DNA of 64,000 nucleotides from Acidicapsa dinghuensis (GTDB lineage: Bacteria; Acidobacteriota; Terriglobia; Terriglobales; Acidobacteriaceae). The stretch lies in the NCBI RefSeq assembly GCF_025685685.1, contig NZ_JAGSYH010000004.1:248001-312000 (forward strand). Direction: 5' to 3'. The translations under genes and the position numbers were made by a program. Position 1 is the first letter of the stretch. Every line of letters starts with the position of its first letter. Shown here in pieces: positions 44,740 through 55,800 of the stretch. The notes below the pieces were generated by a model that worked only from the letters and a program-made list of their open reading frames with translations, did no database searches and had not been told where the DNA came from.

Positions 44740-46587
44740 TTACTTCGGAAGGAAGAGCGATTGATAGTCAGAAATCTTCTGCGAGAGTTCCTCACGGATA
44801 CTTTCGGCCTCTTGCGCTGCTTGCTCTTCGGTCGGCGCCGACGTGAGAGGAATCTCCATCACGAGAATACCGATGACATTCCCGGAAGCATCCTTGAGGG
44901 GAAGCTTCGCGTTGATGAATGAGCCATCAGTCTTCTTCGCAGTATAGGTTTTGCCATCTTTCACCGCATCCAGATCGCCTTGTGACGATTTATTGCCGAT
45001 GCGGGAAGTATTGACATTGGCAATAATGACAGAGTCTTTGCCACCTGGAGGAATGGCGTGCAATCCCATCTTGCGCAAGTAGGGATGAGCAGACATCGTC
45101 TCCAGCACAAGCTTCAGAGCGTGTGGGGCCGTAACGGGCTGAGGTACTTCCGAGGACACAGCCGCGGGCAGCGGAGTATTTACAGGCTGAAGAACCGCGA
45201 CTTTGGCGGGCGCATTCTCCGAAGCGGGCACTGCCGCAAAGTACCGGTTGATGGCGGCAGCCAGGCGGCCGGTCCTTGCGTCAGCGCCCACAGAGAAGCT
45301 TGCAAGAGAACGATAGTGGTCCGCATCCGTCTCTTCGAAGACCTCCAATGTGCCGTTCCCTATCGCATACAGGCGCTTGCTGGCGGGATCGAACTCTACG
45401 TCGTCGACACCCTTTGAGATCGGAAGCGTCTGCAGCTCTTTGCCCGTGTTCGAGTCCATCACTACGATCTGGCCGCTGCGGCATCCAACAAACAGTCTTT
45501 GGCGCTGCTCATCGTGGCCCATCGCTACGTTGTCTTTGGCCATCGTTAGCGGCCATGAAGCGATGACCGCTTTCTTCACCCGGTCAATCACCGTGACCTG
45601 ACTGTGCGTCGCGTCATTCACATAGATCCGTGGCCGCCAGATATCGACAGCCATCGCTTCCAGCGTCTCGCTCTCGACGCGAATGTCCGCGACCTTGGTC
45701 CCCGAGGAGGTATCGACGCTGGTGACATAGGAAAAGCCGTTTCCCGCGTCCTTGCCGCCATTGTCGATAAAAAGATACTTGCTCGAAGGCTCATAGCCGA
45801 TCGAATCGGCATCCTTTTGAAGCGGAACCATGCCGATCAATTCGTAGGATTTGCCATCATAGATTTTGAGAGCGCCATCGCCGCCATCCGTGACATAGAG
45901 GCGATTGAGATCGTCGCGATACAGCACGGCATGCGGACGAGCCAGCCCATTGATTTCTTTCAGAACGGTCCCATTCACCAGGTCGAACACCACCACAGCA
46001 TGACTGTCCTCGGCCGCGGTAAAGAGCCGGTTATGCTTGATGTCCACGCCGAAGTGATCGAAGTGGCCTTTAATGGAGCCGTCGAACGGGATCGCAGGCA
46101 TCACAGTCATCGGAGCATCAACGGTTTCGAAGAGCTGATCGTGTCCCGAAATCTTCTTCTGAATCTCGTCGCGGATGACGGTGGCCTTAGTCAACGCATC
46201 GTTCGCGTCCCTTGCGGAGCCGTACGGAATCTCCATTACGGTCAATCCGATGGGACTGCCCGATGCATCGGAGATCGGAAGCCGGAGATCGTAGAACCTC
46301 TCTTTACCGTTGTCCTCCACAGTTGCCTTGCCGGAAGTGATAACAGCAAGGTCGTTCTTACTGGAAAGCTTTCCGATCTTGCTCCAAATAGGATTGGCAA
46401 TAATGGCATATGCCTGTTGTCCGGGCGGAATCGCATGCAGTCCAAGCTTCTGCAATTCGGGATGAGCCTCCTTTTCCGCGATGAGCAGCTTCTGGGCATA
46501 AGGAGCGTTCACGGGAACATAGACGGTCTGCGCTGGGAGCGCGGCGGAAACCGCCGCGCCCAGCATGAGGAAAATAAGTAGCTTCAT
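44740..46587 (-). CDS. Secreted beta-propeller protein flanked by two 'LHAIPPG' domains
   Basis: The 615-residue protein has a signal peptide (1-19). An N-terminal domain (about 22-155) contains KLGLHAIPPGQQAYAIIANP, then SKIGKLSSKNDL and GLTVMEIPYGS. A YVTN-type propeller follows (about 165-450: DIKHNRLFTAAEDSHAVVVF and repeats), and a second copy of the first domain ends the protein (about 480-615: KMGLHAIPPGGKDSVIIANV, RIGNKSSQGDL, GILVMEIPLTS). The same domain alone makes up the protein at 58730. I cannot name this domain; the pattern of an N-terminal helix, IIAN strand, KIG-K-S-DL and final VMEIP strand resembles extracellular sensor (cache/PAS) folds. It follows the receptor gene at 46612 by 24 bp, so they share an operon. 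Confidence 0.85.
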   Translation of the reverse strand: MKLLIFLMLGAAVSAALPAQTVYVPVNAPYAQKLLIAEKEAHPELQKLGLHAIPPGQQAYAIIANPIWSKIGKLSSKNDLAVITSGKATVEDNGKERFYDLRLPISDASGSPIGLTVMEIPYGSARDANDALTKATVIRDEIQKKISGHDQLFETVDAPMTVMPAIPFDGSIKGHFDHFGVDIKHNRLFTAAEDSHAVVVFDLVNGTVLKEINGLARPHAVLYRDDLNRLYVTDGGDGALKIYDGKSYELIGMVPLQKDADSIGYEPSSKYLFIDNGGKDAGNGFSYVTSVDTSSGTKVADIRVESETLEAMAVDIWRPRIYVNDATHSQVTVIDRVKKAVIASWPLTMAKDNVAMGHDEQRQRLFVGCRSGQIVVMDSNTGKELQTLPISKGVDDVEFDPASKRLYAIGNGTLEVFEETDADHYRSLASFSVGADARTGRLAAAINRYFAAVPASENAPAKVAVLQPVNTPLPAAVSSEVPQPVTAPHALKLVLETMSAHPYLRKMGLHAIPPGGKDSVIIANVNTSRIGNKSSQGDLDAVKDGKTYTAKKTDGSFINAKLPLKDASGNVIGILVMEIPLTSAPTEEQAAQEAESIREELSQKISDYQSLFLPK

Positions 46588-46611
46588 TGTTTCTTTTGTC
46601 CTCTTATTTCG

Positions 46612-49600
46612 TTAGAAATCCAACCGCAGGCTCAGTTCAAGCTGACGCGGCGTGCCGCTTCCGGTTGGGTTCGTATTGAATGCGCTGTTGATCAGACCGA
46701 AGGTCCCTGGCGCGACCTGCAACTGGCCGCCTACCGTTTGCGTCGTTAGCTTGACGACCGGGTTTCCGTACTGCGCCACATTGAACACGTTGAATGCTTC
46801 AGCGCGGAAGGTCGTTGACATCCGCTCTCCCAACTGGAACTGCTTTCTCAGGGCCGTGTCCATCTGCCAGTGGCCAGGCGCGTTCGCGATATTTGCGCCC
46901 TCGTCACCCCAGGTCTTGTTGGCTGGAACCGAGAACGCTTCATAGTTGAGCCAATTTTGCGGCGTGCGATGGGTGGGATAAATTGATGTCCCCAGTACAA
47001 TGTTCGGACGCTGATTGCTATTGATCTGATCGGGCAGCGCGCTCGCCGAGCGGCTGATCGTTATGTTCAGTGGCAGGCCCGCGCGGCTCGTGCCAACTCC
47101 GGAAAGCTCCCATCCCCCCACGATTGCATTCATCACCGGGCCCGCGCTGCCGAGCACAGCATGATTGCGTCCAACCGGAATCTGCCAGATAGCGCTGGAG
47201 GTGAAGTAATGCCGCATATCGTAGACGCTTGACGCACGATCGCAGGAGAGGCATGCCTGGTTCTGAGGAGTTGTAGCCTCCGCGCCGCCCACCGAGTCAT
47301 CGTCGATAGCGTGCGACCACTGATAATTCGCAGCCAGCATCAGGCCAGTGCGAAGATTACGGTGGATGCCTGCCTCCAGAGCATTGAAACTGCTATGACT
47401 CTGTGACGCTTCTTCGGTAAAGGTAGAGAAGCCCGCAAATGGCCTGGTTCCCGTCGCAGGGTTAACACCGTTCGCGATTGTGTTCGACCACAGATGCGAG
47501 CCCGAGCTCCCGATATAGGTCACCGTAGCAGTTGTTTCGCGCGCAATCTCCTGTTGAATCCCAAGGGTCCACTCATCCACCGCAAAGTTCTGTCGATTGC
47601 GATTCTGTCCGGTATAGCTGGCGCTGTAAGCTGCGGCGCCAAGATACGGCGTCACCGGATAGCTCAGAGCCGGAATCGAGGTTTCCAGAAGCGTGTAGTT
47701 CTGGGGAATATTGCCCACCGCGCTTCCCAGATGTCCAAACTGTCCCTGCCCGTAGAAAATGCCGCCGCCCGCGCTGATTACCATCTTGTTGTGCATGAAC
47801 TCGGGCGACCATGTCATAGCCAGGCGCGGGCCGACATTGGTGTAGTCAGGAAAATACCACGAGCTCTTCGCGGGACATACAAGACTCGGACAAGTATTGG
47901 GATCGACCACAACACCGCGTCCCAACACATCGTGGTCGACGGTCCAGTAGTCGTACCGAATGCCTGCATTGACCATCAGGTTCTGCTTGATCCGGATCGT
48001 ATCCATCGCATAAACGCCGTACTCCGTCTGGCGCTGCCCTGTCATGTTAGAGAATCCTTGATACGCATACGAATCCATCTGGTTGTTCTCGAACTGCGAT
48101 TCCCCGATATACGTTGCCGTGATGACCGGAATCTTCGGCGTGTTCTTATCTTCCTGAACGCGGCGCACAAGGCCTCCGGTCTTGATCACATTGCGGCCCT
48201 TCACGAACGTTGTATCGTCCACAAAGTTGATCGAAGTATCGAATCGGTCGTCGGCCGCCGGGGTCGAAAGAGTGCTGAAGCCAGTCACGGAGAAGTTGGT
48301 TGTAAGAACCTGGTCGCCGCCCTCGTGGTACTCATCGCGGTTCACTCCCACGCGGGCGTCGGTAAAGATCGTTGGCGAAAACGTATGGGTAGCATCCAAC
48401 ACAACGTTCGGAGAGGTCAGAGAATTGAACTGTGTGGAAAGCTGCCCGTTGGAATTGACCTCGATTCCATTCGGAGACGTGTAGTTGTAGTGGTCTGTCG
48501 CATAGCGCGCGAACACTGAGGTGTGGTCGCTTATCTTGTAATCCACGCGCGCCATGCCTGCGTTCTCTTCCACAGGATTGCTTCCCGATCCGCTAAAGGA
48601 GAGCGCATTGGGATCGGTCGTGGGCACGCCTCCGCTAACGAACGAATTAATGATTGGCGCCAGCGCCGGAGATACCGCAATTGCCGCCGATCGATATGCT
48701 GCCGTCGGCGCAAGGCCTGTCACCTGCTGCGCCAGTCGCTGGCGGTATGCACCCCAGTTGGCGAAGAAGAATACCTTATTTTTGATTGCCGGGCCGCCAA
48801 AATTAGCGCCGAAGTTATTCAACTGGAGTTGCGGATGTCCCGTTGAATTCCACGTCGTAGCGTCCATATCGCTGTTGCGCAAGTACTCCCAGACAGAGCC
48901 GTGAAACTCGCTCGTTCCGGATTTGGTCACAAGTTGAACCTGGCCCCCGGCAGCGCCGCCCTGGTCTGCGCTATAAGCAAAGCTGCTTGCCCTGAACTCT
49001 GCAATGCCCTCCACTGGAACCTGAAGACGAAGATCTACCTTCTCAAACTGGTGGTTGATGCCGCCCGCATCGATGCCATCCATCTGAAAGTTGTTGTCTT
49101 CCTGAGATTCACCTGCGAAACGGATCTGATCCTCAGTGCTGCCCGCATCGTCGATTGCGCCAGGCACCTGCGATTCAAGGCGTTCGAAGCTTCGTCCGTC
49201 CATCGGCAGTTCGCTGATCTGCGTACCCCCGATAACACCGCCAACAGTAGTAGAGGCCCTATTCAGATCGTCTTCGGCGGCAACCTGCACCACAGTGTTG
49301 ACCTTAGCCACCGCCATCGAGATGTTGAGCACGCGGTTCTCGCCTACCTGCAGCGTGAACGGCTCGAATTCGAGTTTCTCGAACCCCGGCGCTATCACCA
49401 CCGCGGTGTAGTCGCCGATGGGCAGCGCGTTGACAGCATACACACCTGCGGAATTCGAAACTGCGTGATATTCCAAACCAGTCGCTAAAGCTTTGACTTC
49501 GATCTCGGCCGCGGGAATGCGATGATTCTTCGCATCTGACACGGTACCGGAAAGCATTGCATGATCGTTTTGCGCCACAAGTGGCAAATGGCAAAGAAAC

Positions 49601-49632
49601 AACAGTAAGAGGGCAAGACCAACTCTGCGCAT
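46612..49632 (-). CDS. Oar-like TonB-dependent receptor
   Basis: The 1006-residue protein has a signal peptide (1-20, ending PLVAQ), a carboxypeptidase-regulatory domain (MLSGTVSDAKNHRIPAAEIE, about 26-105) and a plug with ISELPMDGRSFERLESQVPG and QEDNNFQMDGIDAGGINHQF. The large barrel ends in LSLRLDF. AGGAGAAG precedes the ATG. It is the head of a unit that continues into the propeller/LHAIPPG gene, PepSY and phosphoesterase genes. The ligand is unknown. Confidence 0.88.
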   Translation of the reverse strand: MRRVGLALLLLFLCHLPLVAQNDHAMLSGTVSDAKNHRIPAAEIEVKALATGLEYHAVSNSAGVYAVNALPIGDYTAVVIAPGFEKLEFEPFTLQVGENRVLNISMAVAKVNTVVQVAAEDDLNRASTTVGGVIGGTQISELPMDGRSFERLESQVPGAIDDAGSTEDQIRFAGESQEDNNFQMDGIDAGGINHQFEKVDLRLQVPVEGIAEFRASSFAYSADQGGAAGGQVQLVTKSGTSEFHGSVWEYLRNSDMDATTWNSTGHPQLQLNNFGANFGGPAIKNKVFFFANWGAYRQRLAQQVTGLAPTAAYRSAAIAVSPALAPIINSFVSGGVPTTDPNALSFSGSGSNPVEENAGMARVDYKISDHTSVFARYATDHYNYTSPNGIEVNSNGQLSTQFNSLTSPNVVLDATHTFSPTIFTDARVGVNRDEYHEGGDQVLTTNFSVTGFSTLSTPAADDRFDTSINFVDDTTFVKGRNVIKTGGLVRRVQEDKNTPKIPVITATYIGESQFENNQMDSYAYQGFSNMTGQRQTEYGVYAMDTIRIKQNLMVNAGIRYDYWTVDHDVLGRGVVVDPNTCPSLVCPAKSSWYFPDYTNVGPRLAMTWSPEFMHNKMVISAGGGIFYGQGQFGHLGSAVGNIPQNYTLLETSIPALSYPVTPYLGAAAYSASYTGQNRNRQNFAVDEWTLGIQQEIARETTATVTYIGSSGSHLWSNTIANGVNPATGTRPFAGFSTFTEEASQSHSSFNALEAGIHRNLRTGLMLAANYQWSHAIDDDSVGGAEATTPQNQACLSCDRASSVYDMRHYFTSSAIWQIPVGRNHAVLGSAGPVMNAIVGGWELSGVGTSRAGLPLNITISRSASALPDQINSNQRPNIVLGTSIYPTHRTPQNWLNYEAFSVPANKTWGDEGANIANAPGHWQMDTALRKQFQLGERMSTTFRAEAFNVFNVAQYGNPVVKLTTQTVGGQLQVAPGTFGLINSAFNTNPTGSGTPRQLELSLRLDF

Positions 49633-50023
49633 CTTCTTCTCCTGAACAGGAAGAGTTCGCCATCACACAACTGCCCAACTGCCCTTACCAGGACAGAGCC
49701 CCAGCGCCCTTCGCCATCCATAGCGAAGACACGTTATGCAGGCATCACATCTGGAACGGCAACAGGACCAGACACACTGCGCGTTTTCCGGGAAGCGTCG
49801 TGCAACCATCCCGGCATGTCGAATCTCTTATAAGAAGAACCCTAGTGCTCATTTCTTAGGATTTCCTGAGGATTCGGAACAGGAAACGAATTGTCACGCA
49901 ATATTGATAGCGCTTTTAGACTAGCCATCCGAGGTTGTTCCATTCTGACAATTACAGGAAAAACGATACAGATCGGCCTTTTCAGCGCTGCGTCCATTCC
50001 ATGAATATCGAGTTGCGAACCAG
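49633..50023. promoter_or_regulatory. Intergenic region with 11-bp-spaced repeat (candidate response-regulator site at 49854-49871)
   Basis: About 390 bp upstream of the receptor starting at 49632. TCTTAGG (49854-49860) and CCTGAGG (49865-49871) are 11 bp apart, like the CCTTAGG pairs at 56080 and 58534. Nothing else notable is seen. Confidence 0.4.
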
Positions 50024-52591
50024 TTAAAAAGTAAATCCCACCGTAAGTTGCAACCTTCGTGCCGGAAGCGCTGTAGTGGGCATGCCGAAGAAAGCCGACT
50101 GAATATTACCGACATACGATGAGTAGTTAACGCGGTTCGGCAGATTGAAGCTGTCGAGCGAGATAGACATATGCGGGTCTGCGTCCGACTTCTTGTGTGT
50201 GAAGTACACGTCGCGCGCCCAACGCGCATCGACATCTGCGTATCCACCGCTTTGCAGTGTGTTGCGCGCAACGCCCGCGGGACGGGCGTTCGATAGACCT
50301 ATGTTGTAAGTATCGGCCCCGGAGGTCTCGGTATAAGGAGTTCCCGAATACAAGTTCACAGCCAACCCCAGATTCACCCAATGTCCTTCGTTGAAGGTTC
50401 CGAGAAGGTTAAAGCGATGATGCTGATCGAAATTAGCGCGGCTATACTCGCCGCTATTGTCATACTGATTGGCAGGAAACCAGGCGATGCCGCCCGTATC
50501 GTTGTTCGTGTGGCTCCACGTATACTGCGCCACTCCGGAAAACCAGCGATCGATCTTGCCTTCCAACGTTAGATCAAGCGCATTCTGCAACTGCCTTCCT
50601 TCAAATTCAATCTGGCGGACGAATCCCAACTGAGGATTGGGCACGGTGATATAAGAGGGCGGCAGAGGCGCATTCACGTCGCGCGATCGGAAGAGGTCTT
50701 CTCCTGCCATCCCCCGATACGTCGCAGAGAGCGTCGCGTTCTTTTGAATGGCGTGTTCGATGGCGGCGCTGTAGTGCAGCGTCATCGGCATATGCGATGC
50801 GCGCTCCAGCTCATCTAGATTCGTAGGAAGATTGGAGAGCGATTCTCCCGATGGAAGCGGATTCGGATACCCCGGATTCAAGATCGTATAAGAGCGAAGG
50901 ATAACGCCGTTGTATCGCGTAAGGTCGGCAATGGGAAGTGCGCCGGAGCGGTCGTAGTATAGTCCCGCGCCGGCGCGCAACACGGTCGAACGCCCGCCTG
51001 GCGAATAGACCAGCGATACCCGCGGCGCAACATCACGAGCCGAAGGAAAGTAAGTTTGCCAGTCATAACGAATCCCCGCCGAGAGCTGTAGATTCGAGCT
51101 CAGCTTGATCTGATCCTGGGCAAAGGCTCCAAATTCAACCCACCAGAACACACTGCGGCCCGGCCCCTGCTGTTGCGTGAACGCATAAGGACTGGGAGCG
51201 CTTGCATCGTAATTCTGAACGCTCGAAAAGCTGAAGGTTCCCAGCTCGTTGGAGTGATCCTCCCAAGCTCTGCGGCTGACGTTCGGCACATTGACTCCGA
51301 ATTTGAAGTAATGCCGGCCATGGCTCCAACTGACCGTATCATTGAACTTCATGTTGTTTTCCGTATTCAAAATATCGGCCTGAGCACCGCCAAAGGTTGC
51401 CGACCCGTCGATGACGATCTTCGGCGCTTCCAAAACACTTCGTGTCGGATTGTGATCCTTCTCCAGCATGAACATCAGTTGGTTGAGAAGCGTAGGTCCC
51501 AGAATCATCCGGTCGTTGAAGATGATGTCGTCTTCGCGGGCCTGAGCATTCACTCCGGACTGAGCCTCGACCAACCCGCCAACACCCTGATTCCTCGTAA
51601 TCACATCCGATACGTTGTACTGAAAGGACGCACGATGCATGGGCGTGAAATCATACGTAGCCCGCACTGCTACTTCTGTATCGCGAATAGGCGTCGGTAC
51701 GTTCTGATCGATCGGACCGCTGGGATCGATAGCATGCACGATCGCCTGCAGATCGTCTTCCTGACGGGTTCCCGAGACGAGAAACATAGTCCTGGGCAGA
51801 TGAAAGACAGGGCCTGTGATGGAGCCTTCATATATTCTTTTCTGCTCCTGCGGCTTGACGGTCGCAAAGTACGTAGTCGCGTCCACCGCAGAATCGCGGA
51901 ATCCGAAATTAAACTTTCCGTGCAAGGTTGGAGTACCCGGCTTGGTCATGATCTCAATTCGCCCCTTGCCCGGCACATTCGTTTCGACACTGTACGGATC
52001 GTTGTTAATACGCGCTTCCTGAATAGCCGAAGCGGACACCCCAGTCCCCTTCATCTCCACGCCATCCACAATGATGCTCGCGCCACTGGTTGCTATACCC
52101 GCTTGATCGAGGAATGGAGTTAATGCAGCGATATAGTTTTGATCCAGCACGGGGACATGCGCCAACATGTCTCCGGAGGCCACAACTTGATCGTGATTAT
52201 CGGAGGGGTCGGTAGAGAGTTGCCGATCGGAGGCATCCGCACTGGTCTCTTGAGTTATCGATGCAACAGCTAACTCAATCAGGATGAGAGGCGGAGCGGC
52301 TTCGCCAACCTCAACAATTTTGGAGAAGGCCGCGAACCCATCGTGAGCTTCAGTGGTAAGCATATAGCGTCCCGGGCGTATATCGGCCAGCCGGAATTGT
52401 CCACCCTTGTCGGAGACAGCCTGTTCTGTGAACGAACCACCCAGGCGCGTAAAGTGTATAGGCACTCCAGGAATCAAGGCTCCGGTAGAATCTGAGACTT
52501 GTCCTTTCACCGTGACTTGAGCCCAGCTCGAACGCGAAACAAAACCCGATGCAAGCAAAAGAAAAAAGAAGAATGCCCTTTTGGCTATCAT
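50024..52591 (-). CDS. Oar-like TonB-dependent receptor (shorter form)
   Basis: The 855-residue protein has a signal peptide (1-24, ending SSWAQ), a regulatory Cna-B-like domain (VKGQVSDSTGALIPGVPIHF, about 27-105), a plug (about 130-225, with SGASIIVDGVEMKGTGVSAS) and a barrel ending in LTVGFTF. It is shorter than its neighbours and divergent in sequence from them, so it is not a recent duplicate. It lies between two longer receptors on the same strand. Confidence 0.85.
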   Translation of the reverse strand: MIAKRAFFFFLLLASGFVSRSSWAQVTVKGQVSDSTGALIPGVPIHFTRLGGSFTEQAVSDKGGQFRLADIRPGRYMLTTEAHDGFAAFSKIVEVGEAAPPLILIELAVASITQETSADASDRQLSTDPSDNHDQVVASGDMLAHVPVLDQNYIAALTPFLDQAGIATSGASIIVDGVEMKGTGVSASAIQEARINNDPYSVETNVPGKGRIEIMTKPGTPTLHGKFNFGFRDSAVDATTYFATVKPQEQKRIYEGSITGPVFHLPRTMFLVSGTRQEDDLQAIVHAIDPSGPIDQNVPTPIRDTEVAVRATYDFTPMHRASFQYNVSDVITRNQGVGGLVEAQSGVNAQAREDDIIFNDRMILGPTLLNQLMFMLEKDHNPTRSVLEAPKIVIDGSATFGGAQADILNTENNMKFNDTVSWSHGRHYFKFGVNVPNVSRRAWEDHSNELGTFSFSSVQNYDASAPSPYAFTQQQGPGRSVFWWVEFGAFAQDQIKLSSNLQLSAGIRYDWQTYFPSARDVAPRVSLVYSPGGRSTVLRAGAGLYYDRSGALPIADLTRYNGVILRSYTILNPGYPNPLPSGESLSNLPTNLDELERASHMPMTLHYSAAIEHAIQKNATLSATYRGMAGEDLFRSRDVNAPLPPSYITVPNPQLGFVRQIEFEGRQLQNALDLTLEGKIDRWFSGVAQYTWSHTNNDTGGIAWFPANQYDNSGEYSRANFDQHHRFNLLGTFNEGHWVNLGLAVNLYSGTPYTETSGADTYNIGLSNARPAGVARNTLQSGGYADVDARWARDVYFTHKKSDADPHMSISLDSFNLPNRVNYSSYVGNIQSAFFGMPTTALPARRLQLTVGFTF

Positions 52592-52851
52592 GCGTCAACC
52601 ATAGCCCACCTTCCCTGAAGATTCGCTGAATGCCTGAAGGCCTGCTACCGGTCCCGCCGGCATCCACAAGCGAACAAGACCAATACAAGCCCCAACGTGG
52701 ATCCACATTCGCTGGCTCGCTAGCATGCCGCCGATGGCTCGGAACTCGGTTCTAGGCGTGTCCGCTACAACGTCGTTCGGCCGCACTTCTCGCTGAACTG
52801 CGGGCCGCCAGCGCCCGAGACGCTGACAGCCCGCAAGTGCACCTGTGCAGA

Positions 52852-55800
52852 TCAGAACTCGACCTTTAAGCCAAATTGCAACTCGCGAGGCGTTCCCGTT
52901 CCGGTCGGATTGGTATTGTAGGAATTGCTGATCAGGCCATAAGAATTGGGATTGTCGGAAACGCCCGGGTCCGGCGGAGCCCAGTTGGTATTAGGCTGAC
53001 CATACTGAGCTACATTCAGCGCGTTGAAGGCTTCCGCACGGAACATAAGCGTCGCTCGCTCTCCAACTTTGAAGTGCTTTTGCAGAGAGGGATCGATCTG
53101 CCATACACCCGGCGCGCGGACAGCGTTGCGGCCGAGATTACCCCAGGGTGAAACACCGGGTGGCACAACGCACGCGGAACCGTCACTTGGACAAGAAAAG
53201 GGATACGCGAAGGCTGCCGGATTCAACCAGAGATTGGTTGTTTTGTGCGCCGGGTAAAGCGGCACTCCCGGAATGAGGTTGGGCCGCTCATTCTGATTGA
53301 TCTGATTTGGAAGATCAGTATTGGAGCGGTTCAGCGTCACGTTGAGCGGAAGACCGCTGCGGACATAACCGATAGCACTCAACTGCCATCCACCGAGAAT
53401 CTCATCCACGGGGCGTGAAGCGTTATTGAGCAATGCGCGGCCCCTGCCGACCGGAACCTGCCACACCGTGCTCGCCGTGAAATAGTGCCGCATATCCTGA
53501 TCGCTCGAAGCACGTTCGCAAGTCATGCAATTCGGGTTCTCGGGCGTGTCGGACTCGCCGCCTCCGATGCCTCCATTGTTGATGGAATGAGACCATTCGT
53601 AGTTGATAGACAGTTGCAAACCCGTCGAAAAGTCGCGCTGCAGGCTAGTCTGGAATGCATTCGTGCTGGCGTGATTCGTAAATTCTTTATATTCGAAACC
53701 TATATCGTATGCCGGATAAGCAGGCAACCCGGTAGCTGGATTGTAAGGATTCGTCACCGTGTCATTGAATACGTGCTCCACTGCGGTTCCGAAATAAGCC
53801 AGCTGAAACGTGGTGCGCGGAGCGACCTGCTGCTGAACCGACAATGTCCATTCGTGAGCGCCTGTATCCTTCCGATGGATGTCCGCGCCGGTCGGACTCG
53901 TGTTGGTGCCGGCGGTCGCATTTTCTAGGATCGGGAAGTGCTGGTTATATAGGTTGTAATCCGTGCTGATATTACCAATGGGGTCGCCCAGACTGCCGAA
54001 CTGGCCGTCCCCATAGTAGAGCCCATATCCCGCTCTGATCACGGTCTTTCCATGGAGATAAGCAGGAGCCCACGCGGCGCTGACACGAGGCGAGAGATCC
54101 AGAAGGTCAGGGTAATACCACGGAACCGATTTAGGGCAAACAACATTCGGGCAGTGCAGCGGATCGACACTGATGCCGCGGCCGAGCACTTCATGGTCCT
54201 GGCCGAAGTACTCATAGCGCAGGCCGACGTTCATGGTCAGCGTCGGGCTCACCTTGAACTCGTCTAGCGCGTAACCAAACGTCCATTTCATGCGCGCACC
54301 GGTCAGCGGGTTCGAACCGCGGAAATAGACTTGATCGATGTAGTTATTGAGGAAGTCTGTGGTGTTGTTAAACGTCAACTCCCAGTCAGGGCTGTTCGGT
54401 GAGGCCTTGTTTTCCTGCATCGCGATAAAGCTGACGCCGGCTTTAATCGTATGCTTTCCGTGAAGAAACGTGGCATTGTCGATAAACGAGTAGCTGTTAT
54501 CGTTGCGCGTTGTCCCACTCGATGTATCGAGCTGCGTAAACGGGGAAATGCTCACCAGATAAGGAAGCTGCGTGCTCTGCCCTTCGAGCGAAACAGTGCG
54601 GTTGAAGCCGTACCTGAAGTCGTTCAGAATAGTAGGCGTAAAGGTGTTTTGCACGTCGATGACTGCGCTCGGCTGACTCTCGTTGTGGAACCCGGTGAGA
54701 GGATTGATGTGATCAGGCCGCGACTCCGTGTATGCGTCATCGTTAAATCGCGCAAAGACGCTCATCTTATCGTTGATCTTCCAATCCACGCGCGCCAGCC
54801 CCGAATTTTCCGCAGTAAGCTGTGGTCCGCTGCCGAACCATTGATCGGAAATCGGATCAATCGGGGACGAGTTTTGCGGGGTTGGCACCGGAAATGAATT
54901 GATTATCTGGGTTAGAGGAGACAGTTGCGCGGAAGGTAGTGGCAAGGCCGCAACCTGGTTTCGAAATGCAATAGTCGGAATAATGCCGGTAAGAATCTGA
55001 TTGATCGATTCCCTGGATCCTTCATAGTTGACGAAGAAGAAGATCTTCCTCTTCTTAGAAATCGGACCGCCCAGATTCCCGCCAAAGTCGTTATAGTGCA
55101 ATCCAGGAAGCTGACCAGCAGCGTCCCATGGCGATGCATCGAATACGCTATTACGAATAAACTCCCACGCCGATCCGGTGAACTTATCGCGGCCGGTTTT
55201 GGATACTTCTTCGATCTGGCCGCCCGGCGAGCCACCCTGATCCGCACTGTACGCAACCGCATTTGCGCGCACTTCGGCGATCGCTTCGGTAGATACCTCC
55301 AACCGCATGTTCACATCCACGAACGGATTGTTGATACCAGAATTGTCGATGCCATCGAGATGCCAGGTATTGTCCTCATCCGACAAGCCGCCAAAGCGAA
55401 TATCCTGCATCTGTCCAGTGCCGGAGTCCATGGCTCCGGGAATGAGATCGAGCAGGCCCGTAAAGCTGCGACCATTGATAGGAAGATCCGCCGCCTGCGT
55501 GTAGTTGACCACGCCGCCGATCTCCCCCGACGATTTGGACAGGCCCGAGTCCGGCTGCACCTCAACCTGTGTAACTCCTCCAGCCACAGTGAGCTTCGCA
55601 TCGAGTGTACGGGTCTGCCCTACGTCGAGATTGACATCGTTGAATTGCTGGCGAACGAAACCCTCCGACTGCACCGTCACCTGATAGATTCCTGTCACAA
55701 GCGAGGTCACAACATAGACACCCGCTCCATCGGTTACGGTCCGGTATTCCAAGCCCGTGGAAAGAGAGCGAATAACAAGATTTGCGCCGGCAATGACTCT

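Noticed and set aside
45604-46581. Long plus-strand frame (325 codons) opposite the propeller gene
   Set aside because: Arg/His/Ile-rich shadow of the well-supported minus-strand gene, with no RBS or domain.
47494-48519. Plus-strand frame (341 codons) opposite a receptor gene
   Set aside because: Biased composition typical of an antisense frame of a beta-barrel gene.
51173-52123. Long plus-strand frame (316 codons) opposite the 855-residue receptor
   Set aside because: Shadow frame without RBS or domain signal; the receptor is clearly the coding strand.
52614-52631. CCTGAAG-n4-GCTGAAT as a fourth response-regulator site
   Set aside because: Weak match and only about 25-40 bp from the start codon; not distinguishable from chance.
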